Source of the DNA: Acidobacteriota bacterium
GTDB taxonomy: Bacteria > Acidobacteriota > Terriglobia > Acidiferrales > UBA7541
Assembly: GCA_013289825.1 (NCBI GenBank)
Contig: JABCZF010000004.1
Coordinates: 1 to 64,000 of the forward strand
DNA: 64,000 nt
Direction: 5' to 3'
Shown in pieces: positions 54,503-63,354 of this stretch (its first letter is position 1; each line of letters starts with the position of its first letter). Made by a program: the position numbers and the translations under genes. Below the pieces are notes generated by a model. The model did not search any database and was not told the origin of the DNA. It saw only the letters and a list, made by a program, of their open reading frames with translations.

Positions 54503-55405
54503 TCAGCGTAATCTCGGCGCCAGATCAATCGAGGAGGAAGAAAACACAAACACCACAATCAGCGCCGCAATCCCCAAAAAAGTTCCCAGGGGAAGATGAT
54601 ACTGGCTGGCAATCAACCACCGTATCTGGTTCACGGTACCCAATCCTCGCTGGCTGGCCCGTTCCGCAAGTCGTCGCCCCGCTCCGCCCGCGTACATTGT
54701 GGCAATCACCGCCACGCCTAAAATGCTTCCGAGCAGCGTCCCCAGCAAAATCGTAATAAACGCATTTCTCACCCCGAGAAACGCCCCCACCATAAGCATC
54801 ATTTTTACGTCGCCCAGCCCCATACCCTCACGCCCCCGCACCAGCTTATAAAGCACCGCCGCTCCCCACAGCAAAAGGCTGCCAAACGCCGCGCCCAAAA
54901 GCGCTTCAACCACTCCCAAAACCCGCTCTGGCGGAAGCTGGTGGAAGAGTCGCAAGCTCAACAGAAAGGCCACACCGTCGTTGGGGGGCACAAACACCGA
55001 GAAAAGCACTCCAGCCGCAAATCCCGGCCAAGTAATCACGTCCGGGAGCAACCGCACCCGCAAATCCGTTACCGTCAGAATGATGATCAAACAAATGAAG
55101 AACAACCACTTAACGGTGGCCTGTGAAATCCCAAACTCCAGGTAACAACCCACAAACAAGAGCCCCGTTACCAATTCCACCAGCGGGTACATCGGCGAAA
55201 TCGGCAATCCACAATTCCTGCATTTCCCTCGCAGCCAAATCCATGCAAACACCGGTACGTTGTCGTATGGTTTGATGGGCTTTTCACACCGCGGGCACCG
55301 CGACCCGGGCGAAACAATAGACACCTCTTCCGGAATGCGCGTAATACACACATTCAAGAAGCTGCCAATCACGATCCCAAATAGAAAAAAGAAGGCGATG
55401 ACCAC
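54503..55405 (-). CDS. Type IV prepilin peptidase / N-methyltransferase
   Basis: 300 residues, polytopic. N-terminal methyltransferase part with two CxxC pairs (CPRCEKPI and CRNCGLPI) that bind zinc; peptidase aspartates in TVTDLRVRLLPD and GLGDVKMM. Cleaves and methylates type IV pilin-like proteins. A relatively long C-terminal membrane extension is present. First gene of the set pilD-kinase-coiled coil-regulator. Confidence 0.93.
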   Translation of the reverse strand: MVIAFFFLFGIVIGSFLNVCITRIPEEVSIVSPGSRCPRCEKPIKPYDNVPVFAWIWLRGKCRNCGLPISPMYPLVELVTGLLFVGCYLEFGISQATVKWLFFICLIIILTVTDLRVRLLPDVITWPGFAAGVLFSVFVPPNDGVAFLLSLRLFHQLPPERVLGVVEALLGAAFGSLLLWGAAVLYKLVRGREGMGLGDVKMMLMVGAFLGVRNAFITILLGTLLGSILGVAVIATMYAGGAGRRLAERASQRGLGTVNQIRWLIASQYHLPLGTFLGIAALIVVFVFSSSSIDLAPRLR

Positions 55406-55949
55406 AGTTAGTCAGCCGCTTTTCGGCCGCACTTAACACTCTCCCACACCTACCCAACCGCCTCAACAAACCCCGCCCCGCCCCGTGCCCCATTCCTAAC
55501 ACCCCACAGCAGAATCCGTCCCTTCTGTTGTTTGCAGTGCAACTCCGCCCCGCCGTCGTCCCTTAGCGTCGCGCCTGCTGCCACGGCTGGCTATCAGGTT
55601 CCATCCCCCCGAAGGTGAGCTTCCACCGCAATCCCTTACAAACCCCGGTACATTCCTCTCCAGCTCTTGCTCCACCCTGCGCCGGTGAATCGCACTCTTC
55701 CCTAATTGCTCCCCGCCAATGCGCGGGCTACCATCTAAAGTTCCGTTCGCAACAGGTTGCTACCCGACTGCGTTGTTCCCTCGCCACCGAGACTCGGCCG
55801 CGAACCGGCCAAGGTCTCCTTACCCTTACACCTCTCCCGTTTTCATCCTCCACAGGTGCCGCATAGCACGATAACGGACTGCGTTATCCTTCCCTTTGTT
55901 TGCTTCTCTCACGCTGAACAGTAAACTGTTAACTGTTCGGCTCTCAGCT
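55406..55949. other. Intergenic, no feature recognised
   Basis: 544 nt between the divergent prepilin peptidase and hydrolase genes. I see no convincing gene or RNA; short C-rich stretches only. Confidence 0.4.
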
Positions 55950-56987
55950 ATGAACTGGTTCGAACGTAAAATCCGCCGGTACGAGCACCGCCGTTGGACC
56001 ACCGACGACAACCGCCGCGTCCAACCTTTCCATTGGGGCCTGGAGCACATCGGCGGAGATCCCGCCGACCCCAACCCTGCTGAGTATGTTCGCCAATACG
56101 CCAAATATTCTATCGAACACAGCCCCGAATGGTTCGCCACCACGGCCGCCAATGACTACGCCCTAGACCACGAAAACGTCCTGACCTTCACCAGTTCCAT
56201 CGACTCCCCTTGGCCAGAAAACAACAAGGTCTATGCCCAGCTTTTCCCGGCCAAGAGGTCCGCAACCGGCCCCCATAAAACATCCCCCGCCGTCCTGGTT
56301 CTCCCCAACTGGAACGCCAAATGGCACGGTCAGCGCGGCCTCTGTGAATGGCTCCAACGCATCGGCATCACCGCTCTGAAAATGAGCATGCCTTACCACG
56401 ACCGCCGCATGGCCAAAGGTCACGAACGCGCCGACCAAGTCTGCGGCCCCAACATTGGCCTGACCCTCCAAGCCAACCGTCAGGCCGTCCACGACGCCCG
56501 CCGCTGCCTGCGCTGGCTGGAACAGCGAGGCCACACCCGTCTGGGCATCCTCGGCACTAGCCTAGGCTCCTCCGTCGGCTACATCGTGCTAATGCACGAC
56601 CACGCCGTCAAAGCCGGCGGCTTCTTCCACTTCTCCACCTACTACGCTGACGTAGTCAGCCAAGGCATGACCACCAACCACGTCTGGGAAGGCCTCCGCA
56701 ACCACGTCACGGTAGACGAACTCCGCGACTACTGGGCCCCCATCAGCCCTATGCCCTACGTCGAGCGCGGCATGGGCGCCGATCGCAAATCCTTCCTCGT
56801 CTACGGCAAATACGACCCCACCATGCTCCCCGAGCTAAGCCGCCAAATGCTAGCCGCCCTCCGCCGCCACGGCGCCAGCCCCCGGAGCCTCGAACTCTAC
56901 TGCGGCCACTATTCCCTCGAGCTAGCCCCCTTCAGCTACATCGCCGGCTACCGCATGCTCTCCTTCCTCCGCTCTGCGCTGGCGTAA
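55950..56987 (+). CDS. Alpha/beta hydrolase of unknown substrate
   Basis: 345 residues from ATG 55950. Hydrolase features: AVLVLPNWNAKWHGQRGLCEWL, nucleophile elbow GTSLGSSVGYIV, acid in VYGKYDPT and His in CGHYSLELAPF. Cytoplasmic (no signal). Codon usage is very C-rich in this stretch, like the following genes. Probably an esterase-like or dienelactone-hydrolase-like enzyme. Confidence 0.85.
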   Translation: MNWFERKIRRYEHRRWTTDDNRRVQPFHWGLEHIGGDPADPNPAEYVRQYAKYSIEHSPEWFATTAANDYALDHENVLTFTSSIDSPWPENNKVYAQLFPAKRSATGPHKTSPAVLVLPNWNAKWHGQRGLCEWLQRIGITALKMSMPYHDRRMAKGHERADQVCGPNIGLTLQANRQAVHDARRCLRWLEQRGHTRLGILGTSLGSSVGYIVLMHDHAVKAGGFFHFSTYYADVVSQGMTTNHVWEGLRNHVTVDELRDYWAPISPMPYVERGMGADRKSFLVYGKYDPTMLPELSRQMLAALRRHGASPRSLELYCGHYSLELAPFSYIAGYRMLSFLRSALA

Positions 56988-57075
56988 TCTTGGCCCTTCC
57001 AGGCATCCGATGCTCTCCAGGAGGCCGGTCTTGGGTCTAGCTCTTCTGACAAGTCGCCAATTCTGGATCTCTGCC

Positions 57076-57405
57076 TGTGGGCGCCACGCCGGGGACGCCT
57101 CAGTCTTCAGGTCATTCATGAATTTTGCGCAAAAGTATGTCAGAAGACCCCGTCCGAGCACGAGCAAGCCCGCGCTGAAGCCCGAGTGCTTTTGGCGGCG
57201 CGTAGCCATGGACTCGGTTCTTACAGAGCATGCCTGGAAGCTCCAGGACCGTTACCAATTATCGTTCTGGGACGCCCTGATCGTCGCAGCTGCCAAGTCA
57301 GCGGCCGCGACCTTCCTGCTCACCGAGGATTTGCAGTCCGGACAAGATTTCGACAGCCTCCTGGTGGTCAATCCCTTCACGACAGATCCAAAATCACTGC
57401 TTTGA
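57076..57405 (+). pseudogene. PIN-domain (VapC-type) toxin, N-terminally truncated
   Basis: Residues encoded near the end (HAWKLQDRYQLSFWDALIVAAAKSA, then TFLLTEDLQSGQDF and VVNPFT) match the C-terminal half of PIN-domain toxins, including two of the acidic catalytic residues (the D of FWDAL and the ED of TEDLQ). The first half (V-D-T-N strand) is not found and the upstream codons look unnatural. No antitoxin gene is adjacent. A dead toxin remnant. Confidence 0.65.
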
Positions 57406-57624
57406 CGCTTTCCTCAACCGAAATTCACGCCGGCCTGAATTCCGGCGACTGTTCTCTTACGCCCTCGCCAAAGCCACAGCCAAACCGCTGTCATTCCAAA
57501 GACGAAGACTTCCGTAAGACCGACGTAATCCCCGCGCCGCCCCAAGCATTCTCATTTCACGGTTTGATTGTTTCTTCGCGGCTGGTAGCCTTTTTTTCGC
57601 CTGAGCCTCTAGTATCATCAATTC

Positions 57625-58224
57625 ATGGAGACCCTCCTCCTCGAGGCCTTCGGCCCCCTCGTCGTAGCCCTGGTAGTCTTCGTTGCCGTTGCTGGCGCCC
57701 GCCGCCTGGTGCATCATTTCCGCAATCGCCTAACTCCCGATCAACTCCAGGCCGCGCGCGATTCTTTCCGCAACCGCCTCGTGCATCCCAACGCCGCGGC
57801 AGTCGAGCAGGGAATCGGCGCCTTCCTCCCGCAGCGCCTACTCGACCTCTACGACGACCGCCAGACCATCCTCACCGAGCAACTCGAAATCCGTCGGCCG
57901 CCCGCCAACCCAGAAAATCCCGCTGAGCCGCAGAACCCAGCCGAATGGATAGAAGCCTTCCTTCCTCTCGATCTCGAGAGCCAAAAATATGCCCTCAGCT
58001 TGACCGATCAAGGCTGGGGCCAAGGTTTCTGCTTCGCTACTGATGGCGAAGGTAATTTCTATTGGACTCCCGTCAACGACACTCGCCTCCGAGACGCGCC
58101 TGTCTACTTCGCCCACACCGATCCCGTAGCCAACGAGCAAGTCGCTTCAACTCTAGACGAATTCCTGTCCTGGCCCCGCATCATTCACGCCCCCGAGCCG
58201 CAGCAGGAGGAAACGCCCGCATGA
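57625..58224 (+). CDS. Membrane-anchored SUKH/SMI1-KNR4-like protein
   Basis: 199 residues. N-terminal membrane helix (~5-24), then a soluble domain with FLPQRLLDLYDDRQTIL, a region near ~110-120 and GFCFATDGEGNFYW, a pattern reminiscent of SMI1/KNR4 (SUKH) domains. The family call is tentative. Its stop overlaps the next start (ATGA). Confidence 0.55.
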   Translation: METLLLEAFGPLVVALVVFVAVAGARRLVHHFRNRLTPDQLQAARDSFRNRLVHPNAAAVEQGIGAFLPQRLLDLYDDRQTILTEQLEIRRPPANPENPAEPQNPAEWIEAFLPLDLESQKYALSLTDQGWGQGFCFATDGEGNFYWTPVNDTRLRDAPVYFAHTDPVANEQVASTLDEFLSWPRIIHAPEPQQEETPA

Positions 58225-58895
58225 AGGCCATCCTTTTCGGTGGCACCGGCATGGTCGGTCAAGGCCTCTTGCGCGAATGTCTCCTTGATCCCACGGTCGA
58301 GCGCGTTCTCTCCATTGTTCGCAATCCCACCGGCCAGCAAAGCGCCAAGCTAAGCGAGCTAGTGCACAAGGACTTCTTCGATTTTTCCCCCGTCGAATCC
58401 CAGCTTGCCGGCTACGATTCCTGCTTCTACTGCGCCGGCCTTTCTTCCGCCGGCATGACCGAAGAGAGCTATTTTCATGCCACCTATGACGTGACCTTAG
58501 CCGCCGCCCAAACCCTTGCCCGCCTAAATCCCCCGATGACATTCCTTTACGTCTCTGGTGCCGGCACCGACAGCACCGGAAAAGGCCGCACCATGTGGGC
58601 CCGCGTCAAAGGCAAAACCGAAAACGCTCTTCTACGCCTACCCTTCAAAGCCGCCTACATGTTTCGCCCGGGCGTAATCCAGCCGTTGCACGGCATCCAG
58701 TCAAAGACCGCCAGCTACCGCATTCTATACAGCGTAATGAATCCGTTCCTCCCGCTGCTAATGCGGCTCCTTCCCCAATACGTCACCACCACCGAGATTC
58801 TCGGCCGGGCCATGATCCACGTAGCGCAGAACGGACACCCAAACCGTATCCTCGAGACCCGCGACATCAATAATCAGGCCGCCCTTGCGACGTAG
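58221..58895 (+). CDS. NAD(P)-binding epimerase-like (atypical SDR) protein
   Basis: 224 residues from ATG 58221. Rossmann motif ILFGGTGMVGQGLL at the start; YDSCFYCAGLSSAGM; FLYVSGAGTDSTGKGRTMW; AYMFRPGVIQPLHG. Similar to small NAD-dependent epimerase/dehydratase-like proteins whose substrate is unknown. Translationally coupled to the preceding SUKH-like gene. Confidence 0.85.
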   Translation: MKAILFGGTGMVGQGLLRECLLDPTVERVLSIVRNPTGQQSAKLSELVHKDFFDFSPVESQLAGYDSCFYCAGLSSAGMTEESYFHATYDVTLAAAQTLARLNPPMTFLYVSGAGTDSTGKGRTMWARVKGKTENALLRLPFKAAYMFRPGVIQPLHGIQSKTASYRILYSVMNPFLPLLMRLLPQYVTTTEILGRAMIHVAQNGHPNRILETRDINNQAALAT

Positions 58896-59065
58896 CACGT
58901 CACGGTGTGCCGTCAGCTGTTAAACATCTAGTCCTCTCCGACGTATTCGCTTCGAAGCCGAGCCCGTGCTAATCACCCGAGCATCCTGAATCGAAAGTAC
59001 CATTGGGCCCCGCGCTCCCACCTTCCAGACTAAGAGCGGGACGTAAGTTTCCTGGGGAGAGCATC

Positions 59066-59791
59066 ATGCGAAAACTGCTTATACCGTTGACAGCAGCGGC
59101 TTTGTGCGGGCCTGCGTTCAGCAGCCCAACTCCGGCCCAGGATCCCGCCCGACCCGCTCCCAAGTCCGCCACACAGGTCCCCGCGACCCAACAACAAGCC
59201 CCGGCCGGCTCGCCCGAGCAACCCATGTCCCTAGGCGACATAGCCCGAGCAGCTCGCGCCAAAAAACTAACAGAGGCCGCGCCCGTACCCAGGACCTCCA
59301 AACTCCTCGACGACGACAACATGCCGCGTGGTGTCTACGCCGCAGACGCGGCCCCGGCCAAACCCTCCGCTCCCGGCTCCGCGACTCCCAATGTGGCAGC
59401 TTCGGGCGCCCCCTTTCCCGAGTTTCGCGGCAAAGTTATTCTCCTGGACTTCTGGGCGTCGTGGTGCGGACCCTGCCGTAACGCCTTACCTAACCTCAAG
59501 CGTCTTCAAGCCGTCTACGGAGGCGCCGACTTCGTGGTCATAAGCATCAGCGAGGACGATGACGAGTCCGTCTGGCACGCCTTCGTCTCCAGCCACAATA
59601 TGATTTGGCCGCAACGCCTCGATTCCGACGGCAGCCTCCAGAACCAGTTCGGAGTGGATGCTCTGCCAACGTATGTCCTGATCGGCCGCGATGGCGCGGT
59701 CCTGCAAAAGTTCGTCGGCGAAGCTCCGGCCGAATCCATCGTCGAGCGTATCGGCCCCGACTTGAAGGCCAGCCTCGCCAGAAAGCCGTAG
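59066..59791 (+). CDS. TlpA/ResA-like exported thioredoxin
   Basis: 241 residues from ATG 59066 (signal peptide ~1-24). A Pro/Ala-rich linker (~25-110) joins a thioredoxin domain with GKVILLDFWASWCGPCRNALPNL (active Cys pair WCGPC), VVISISEDDDE and cis-Pro in VDALPTYVLIG. Periplasmic thiol-disulfide oxidoreductase. Confidence 0.9.
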   Translation: MRKLLIPLTAAALCGPAFSSPTPAQDPARPAPKSATQVPATQQQAPAGSPEQPMSLGDIARAARAKKLTEAAPVPRTSKLLDDDNMPRGVYAADAAPAKPSAPGSATPNVAASGAPFPEFRGKVILLDFWASWCGPCRNALPNLKRLQAVYGGADFVVISISEDDDESVWHAFVSSHNMIWPQRLDSDGSLQNQFGVDALPTYVLIGRDGAVLQKFVGEAPAESIVERIGPDLKASLARKP

Positions 59792-59947
59792 ACCTTCCCG
59801 AGATTTCGAGGCCGCGCACGCTGATGTTTTTTTCCTTTGCGCCAGCCACAAACCATAAGCATTTGGGCCGAGGGGACTGCCTGCTTCTAGCTGGCAGCGG
59901 GAATCGGCTTGCCTTCCTTTCCGTTCTCTGCTAACTTTTGCTCGACC

Positions 59948-60100
59948 TTCACAGGCGAATCGCTCTCTGAGCAACCGTAAGTCCTGTGAAACTTGGGGCT
60001 TCGGATAAAGCCTTCAGGACGTAACGTAGAGGTTCTCGACTCATGCGTGTCCTGAGAAGCCGTCGCATTTATGCGACGGAGAAGTCACATCTCCTGTGAA
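59948..60100. ncRNA. Candidate structured RNA (unassigned)
   Basis: Nested helices can be drawn: TTCACAGG (59948-59955) with CCTGTGAA (59983-59990), enclosing GCTC/GAGC; GTCCTG (59981-59986) alternatively with CAGGAC (60015-60020), enclosing GGCTT/AAGCC; TTCTC/GAGAA (60033-60058); and a 9-bp hairpin CCGTCGCAT-TT-ATGCGACGG (60060-60079). No known riboswitch consensus fits. Orientation and expression are unknown. Confidence 0.35.
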
Positions 60101-60123
60101 AGCATATCTCTCTATTTAATTTC

Positions 60124-60140
60124 GAGGGGCTTGCCCCCTC
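60124..60140. terminator. Possible bidirectional terminator
   Basis: GAGGGG-CTTGC-CCCCTC followed by TTT on the plus strand, between convergent genes. The T tract is short, so confidence is low. Confidence 0.35.
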
Positions 60141-60396
60141 TTTCACTCCCTTCACTCTTTGACGAAAGGAGCGAACTCTAACCTATTGATTTTCAATCTC
60201 TTGGCATGCTTATCAGAAAAATTGACGCAGCAACTGCTGTAAGTCTCAGTAGCTTGCGCACTCTTTCGGAAAACACCGGGTGTGGGGAGGCCCGGTCGAA
60301 AGATCCAATTTCTTATTTGAGGTGTTTGTTTCTAAGCATTGAAATTCCGACTGGTTATGGATTGCCGGCCGCGCTTTTGGAAGGAACTCCGAACCA

Positions 60397-61944
60397 TCAA
60401 TGCAACACCTTCGCCAGGGTGCCGTGTACCAAAAGGTCAGAAACTGCTTCAATATCCGCTGCCAGCGGGCGATCCTGTGTGACCATAGCGGACTTCGCTC
60501 GAATCGTCTCGTATGCTTTTGTCGCAACCGTCCCAGTCCGCAGCGGCGCAAGCAGGTCGATCCCCTGGCATGCGCAAAGCAGCTCAATCGCAATTGTATG
60601 TCGCAGATTCCGAAGCATGCGAGCCAGGCGTCGCGCCCCGCTCATACCCATGGAGACGTAATCTTCCTGGTTGCCCGACGTCGAGATGGAATCCACGGAA
60701 TGCGGCACAGACAATGCTTTGTTCTCGCTAGTCAAGGCCGCTGCCGTAACTTGCGCGATCATGAAGCCCGAATTCAGCCCAGGCTCCGGCGTCAGAAATG
60801 CTGGAAGCATGCTCGTCAAGGGATTCGTCATCTGCTCGATGCGCCGCTCGGAGATCCCGCCAAGCGTGGCCAGCGCCACGGCGACTTGGTCGGCAGCCAT
60901 GGCCAGCGGCTGCCCATGAAAATTTCCGCCGCTGATAATCTCGCCGCCGCCGTCTGCTTTCACAAAAACCAGCGGATTATCCGTCGCACTGTTCAGTTCT
61001 ACGGCAGCCATCTCACGCGCTTGTGAAAGCGAATCGCGTACCGCTCCGTGCACTTGCGGCGTGCAGCGCACGCTGTACGCGTCCTGCACGCGCGGATCCC
61101 GGTCCGGGGAACGATGCGACTCGCGGATTTGGCTGCCTTCGTTCAGGTGCGCCAGGTTTCGCGCCGTCGTCGCGGCACCGCTGTACGCTCTGGCATGCAT
61201 GATTCGTGCGTCAAATGCTCCAGGACTTCCGCGCAGCGCATCCAGCGAAAGTGCAGCAGCAACATCGGCGGCATCGATCAGAAGGTCGGCATCGCGCAGC
61301 GCGAGACTCAGCAGCGCCAGCATTCCTTGCGTGCCGTTCAAAAGCGAAAGCCCTTCCTTAGCTTCCAGCGCGACCGGTTTGATTCCTGCGCGACGCAGTG
61401 CTTCGCCGCCTTCGAGTATTTCGCCCTGCGATCGAGCGCGGCCTTCGCCGATAACTACGTGCGCCAAGTGCGCCAGCGGCGCAAGATCGCCGGAAGCGCC
61501 GACCGAACCTTGCGAGGGAATCACCGGATGCACTCTCGCGTTGAGCATTGCGCACAGCGTCTCCACTACCAGCGGCCGCACTCCGCTGAATCCTTTCGCG
61601 AGAGCATTTGCCCGCAGCAGCATCATGGCCCGCGTTTCCGCTTCGCCGAGCGGAGCGCCCACGCCGCAACAATGCGAGCGCACAAGATTCACCTGCAGGT
61701 TCCGCACCTGCTCCAGCGAAATGCGCACGGAAGCAAGTTTTCCAAACCCCGTGTTGATCCCGTAGGCCGTTGCTCCCGAAGCGACGAGCTGGTCAACCAC
61801 GGCGCGAGAACTCTTCATCCTTTCGATGGCCACTCGAGAAACGCTGACGGCGTGGCCATCGAGCGCGACGCGATGGAGCTCCTCAAAGGTCAGTTCGTTG
61901 CCGGTTAATAGAATGTCTTGGCCAGCGTTCGGGGCCATGCTCAT
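60397..61944 (-). CDS. hutH: Histidine ammonia-lyase
   Basis: 515 residues from ATG 61944. MIO-forming Ala-Ser-Gly in GSVGASGDLAPLAHL; YGINTGFGKLA; the Ser-His pair of LVRSHCCGVG, which marks histidine rather than phenylalanine/tyrosine specificity; GGNFHGQPLAMAAD; SGNQEDYVSMG. Deaminates histidine to urocanate. The rest of the hut pathway is not adjacent. The start overlaps the thioesterase stop by 4 nt. Confidence 0.94.
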   Translation of the reverse strand: MSMAPNAGQDILLTGNELTFEELHRVALDGHAVSVSRVAIERMKSSRAVVDQLVASGATAYGINTGFGKLASVRISLEQVRNLQVNLVRSHCCGVGAPLGEAETRAMMLLRANALAKGFSGVRPLVVETLCAMLNARVHPVIPSQGSVGASGDLAPLAHLAHVVIGEGRARSQGEILEGGEALRRAGIKPVALEAKEGLSLLNGTQGMLALLSLALRDADLLIDAADVAAALSLDALRGSPGAFDARIMHARAYSGAATTARNLAHLNEGSQIRESHRSPDRDPRVQDAYSVRCTPQVHGAVRDSLSQAREMAAVELNSATDNPLVFVKADGGGEIISGGNFHGQPLAMAADQVAVALATLGGISERRIEQMTNPLTSMLPAFLTPEPGLNSGFMIAQVTAAALTSENKALSVPHSVDSISTSGNQEDYVSMGMSGARRLARMLRNLRHTIAIELLCACQGIDLLAPLRTGTVATKAYETIRAKSAMVTQDRPLAADIEAVSDLLVHGTLAKVLH

Positions 61945-62420
61945 GGCTCGCTCCGATCCGGCTGGGGCGCTGCGACGGATTTGAAAACGCTCTGATATTT
62001 TGCCGGCAGCAATTTCGGCCGGCCGTTGCTTCCGCAAATGATATGAGTCGTCTCGCCGGTCGCGAGCAGTTTGCCGTCCGCATCTCGAAACAGTTCGTAG
62101 GAAAACTTTACGATACGATTTCGCGATTCTGCGATGCGCGTGCGGATGCGCAAAACTTCATCGTATCTGGCGGGTTGCTGATACCGGCAATGCGCGTCCG
62201 CCACAACGATGTGGCAATCGTCTTCTTTTTCCATGCGCGTGTACTCGATGCCCAGCGCGCGGATCAGCTCGACGCGGCCGACCTCGAACCACACCAGATA
62301 GTTCGCGTGGTACACCACGCCCATCTGGTCGGTTTCGGCGTAGCGCACCCGTACTGTCGCGTCGTGGTACTCGATCATTCCCATGTCCTGTGAATCGAGG
62401 CGCTCGCCGGCGTGGATCAT
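61941..62420 (-). CDS. YbgC-type 4HBT acyl-CoA thioesterase
   Basis: 159 residues from ATG 62420, which overlaps the upstream stop (ATGA). VRVRYAETDQMGVVYHANYLVWFEVGRVELIRALG is the hot-dog-fold signature with the catalytic Asp in ETDQMG. Hydrolyses acyl-CoA thioesters. Member of an overlapping operon with hydratase and ammonia-lyase genes. Confidence 0.92.
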   Translation of the reverse strand: MIHAGERLDSQDMGMIEYHDATVRVRYAETDQMGVVYHANYLVWFEVGRVELIRALGIEYTRMEKEDDCHIVVADAHCRYQQPARYDEVLRIRTRIAESRNRIVKFSYELFRDADGKLLATGETTHIICGSNGRPKLLPAKYQSVFKSVAAPQPDRSEP

Positions 62421-63202
62421 TCCACGTCCGTGCTCCAAACAGGTTTGCGTTTTTCCAGAAACGACGCGAGCCCTTCTTTAAAATCCGCTGTGCAGCGAAT
62501 GCGCGCATTTTCCAGAATAGCGCGCTCCAGATCGGCGTCCACGCTGGCTGCTGCTGCCGAGGTCAGCAAACGCTTCGCTCGCGTCAGACTTACGGGGCTC
62601 GCGGCAATCAGCACGTCCGCCAATTCGTGCGCGCGTTCCAGCAAACGCTCGCGTGGCACGATCTCCGTGATTAGTCCGAGACTCAAAGCCTCTGTCGCTT
62701 CCACTAGGCGCCCGGTCAGGAGCAGGTTGCGCGCCTGCTTGTCGCCGATTTGGCGCGTCAGAAAAACGGAAACGATGGCTGGCAGAAATCCGATCTTTAC
62801 TTCGGTGTAGCCAAACTTCGCTCCGGGCACGGCAATCGTGAAATCGCACAACGTGGCGATCCCGCAGCCGCCCGCCAGCGCAGCGCCATTTACGGCTGCG
62901 ATCAACGGCTTTGAAAAACCCCAAATGCGGCGGAATACCTTCGCCATGCGCCGCGAATCGTCCATGTTTTCCGCGGAAGACTGGTTGGCGATGTCCGAGA
63001 GCATTTCCAGGTCCATCCCCGCGCAGAACGACTTGCCCGCGCCGGTGACGATCGCCACCCTGGTGCGGCTGTTCTCAATCTCGTCCAGTGCGGATTGCAG
63101 CTCGGAGACCATCTTCGAATTGATGGCATTGTGTTTGTCGGGCCGGTTGAGCGTCAGCGTGGCCCGTTGGCCGGTAAATTCCAGAGTCAGTGTTTCAAAC
63201 AT
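62417..63202 (-). CDS. Enoyl-CoA hydratase, possibly methylglutaconyl-CoA hydratase
   Basis: 261 residues from ATG 63202 (TTAGGAG upstream). Crotonase motifs: TLNRPDKHNAIN, VTGAGKSFCAGMDL, KPLIAAVNGAALAGGCGIATLCD, FGYTEVKIGFLPA (catalytic Glu region). Next to HMG-CoA lyase, so methylglutaconyl-CoA hydration in leucine breakdown is a reasonable guess, not proven. Confidence 0.9.
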   Translation of the reverse strand: MFETLTLEFTGQRATLTLNRPDKHNAINSKMVSELQSALDEIENSRTRVAIVTGAGKSFCAGMDLEMLSDIANQSSAENMDDSRRMAKVFRRIWGFSKPLIAAVNGAALAGGCGIATLCDFTIAVPGAKFGYTEVKIGFLPAIVSVFLTRQIGDKQARNLLLTGRLVEATEALSLGLITEIVPRERLLERAHELADVLIAASPVSLTRAKRLLTSAAAASVDADLERAILENARIRCTADFKEGLASFLEKRKPVWSTDVE

Positions 63203-63354
63203 TTTTGCGCGTCTCCTAAGGTCTGAAGTCCTGGAGAAATCTCGCAGACGCACTCTCGTTCACGGCTGCCACCGCCGATGGATGGTCGTCCAAATCGCAA
63301 ACGTAGGTACGAAACATGATTCCCGAGCACTCCGCGCTTTGCGCCTGAATGATT

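Larger units (their letters stand above)
59792..60396. other. Convergent intergenic region with dense inverted repeats
   Basis: 605 nt without a supported gene, between a plus-strand and a minus-strand stop. Contains the structured segment 59948-60100 and a GC hairpin at 60124-60140 (see those entries). Confidence 0.5.

Noticed and set aside
59948..60100. Assignment of the structured region as a c-di-GMP, ydaO or hammerhead element
   Set aside because: Key conserved bases of each consensus are missing; only the presence of structure is supported.
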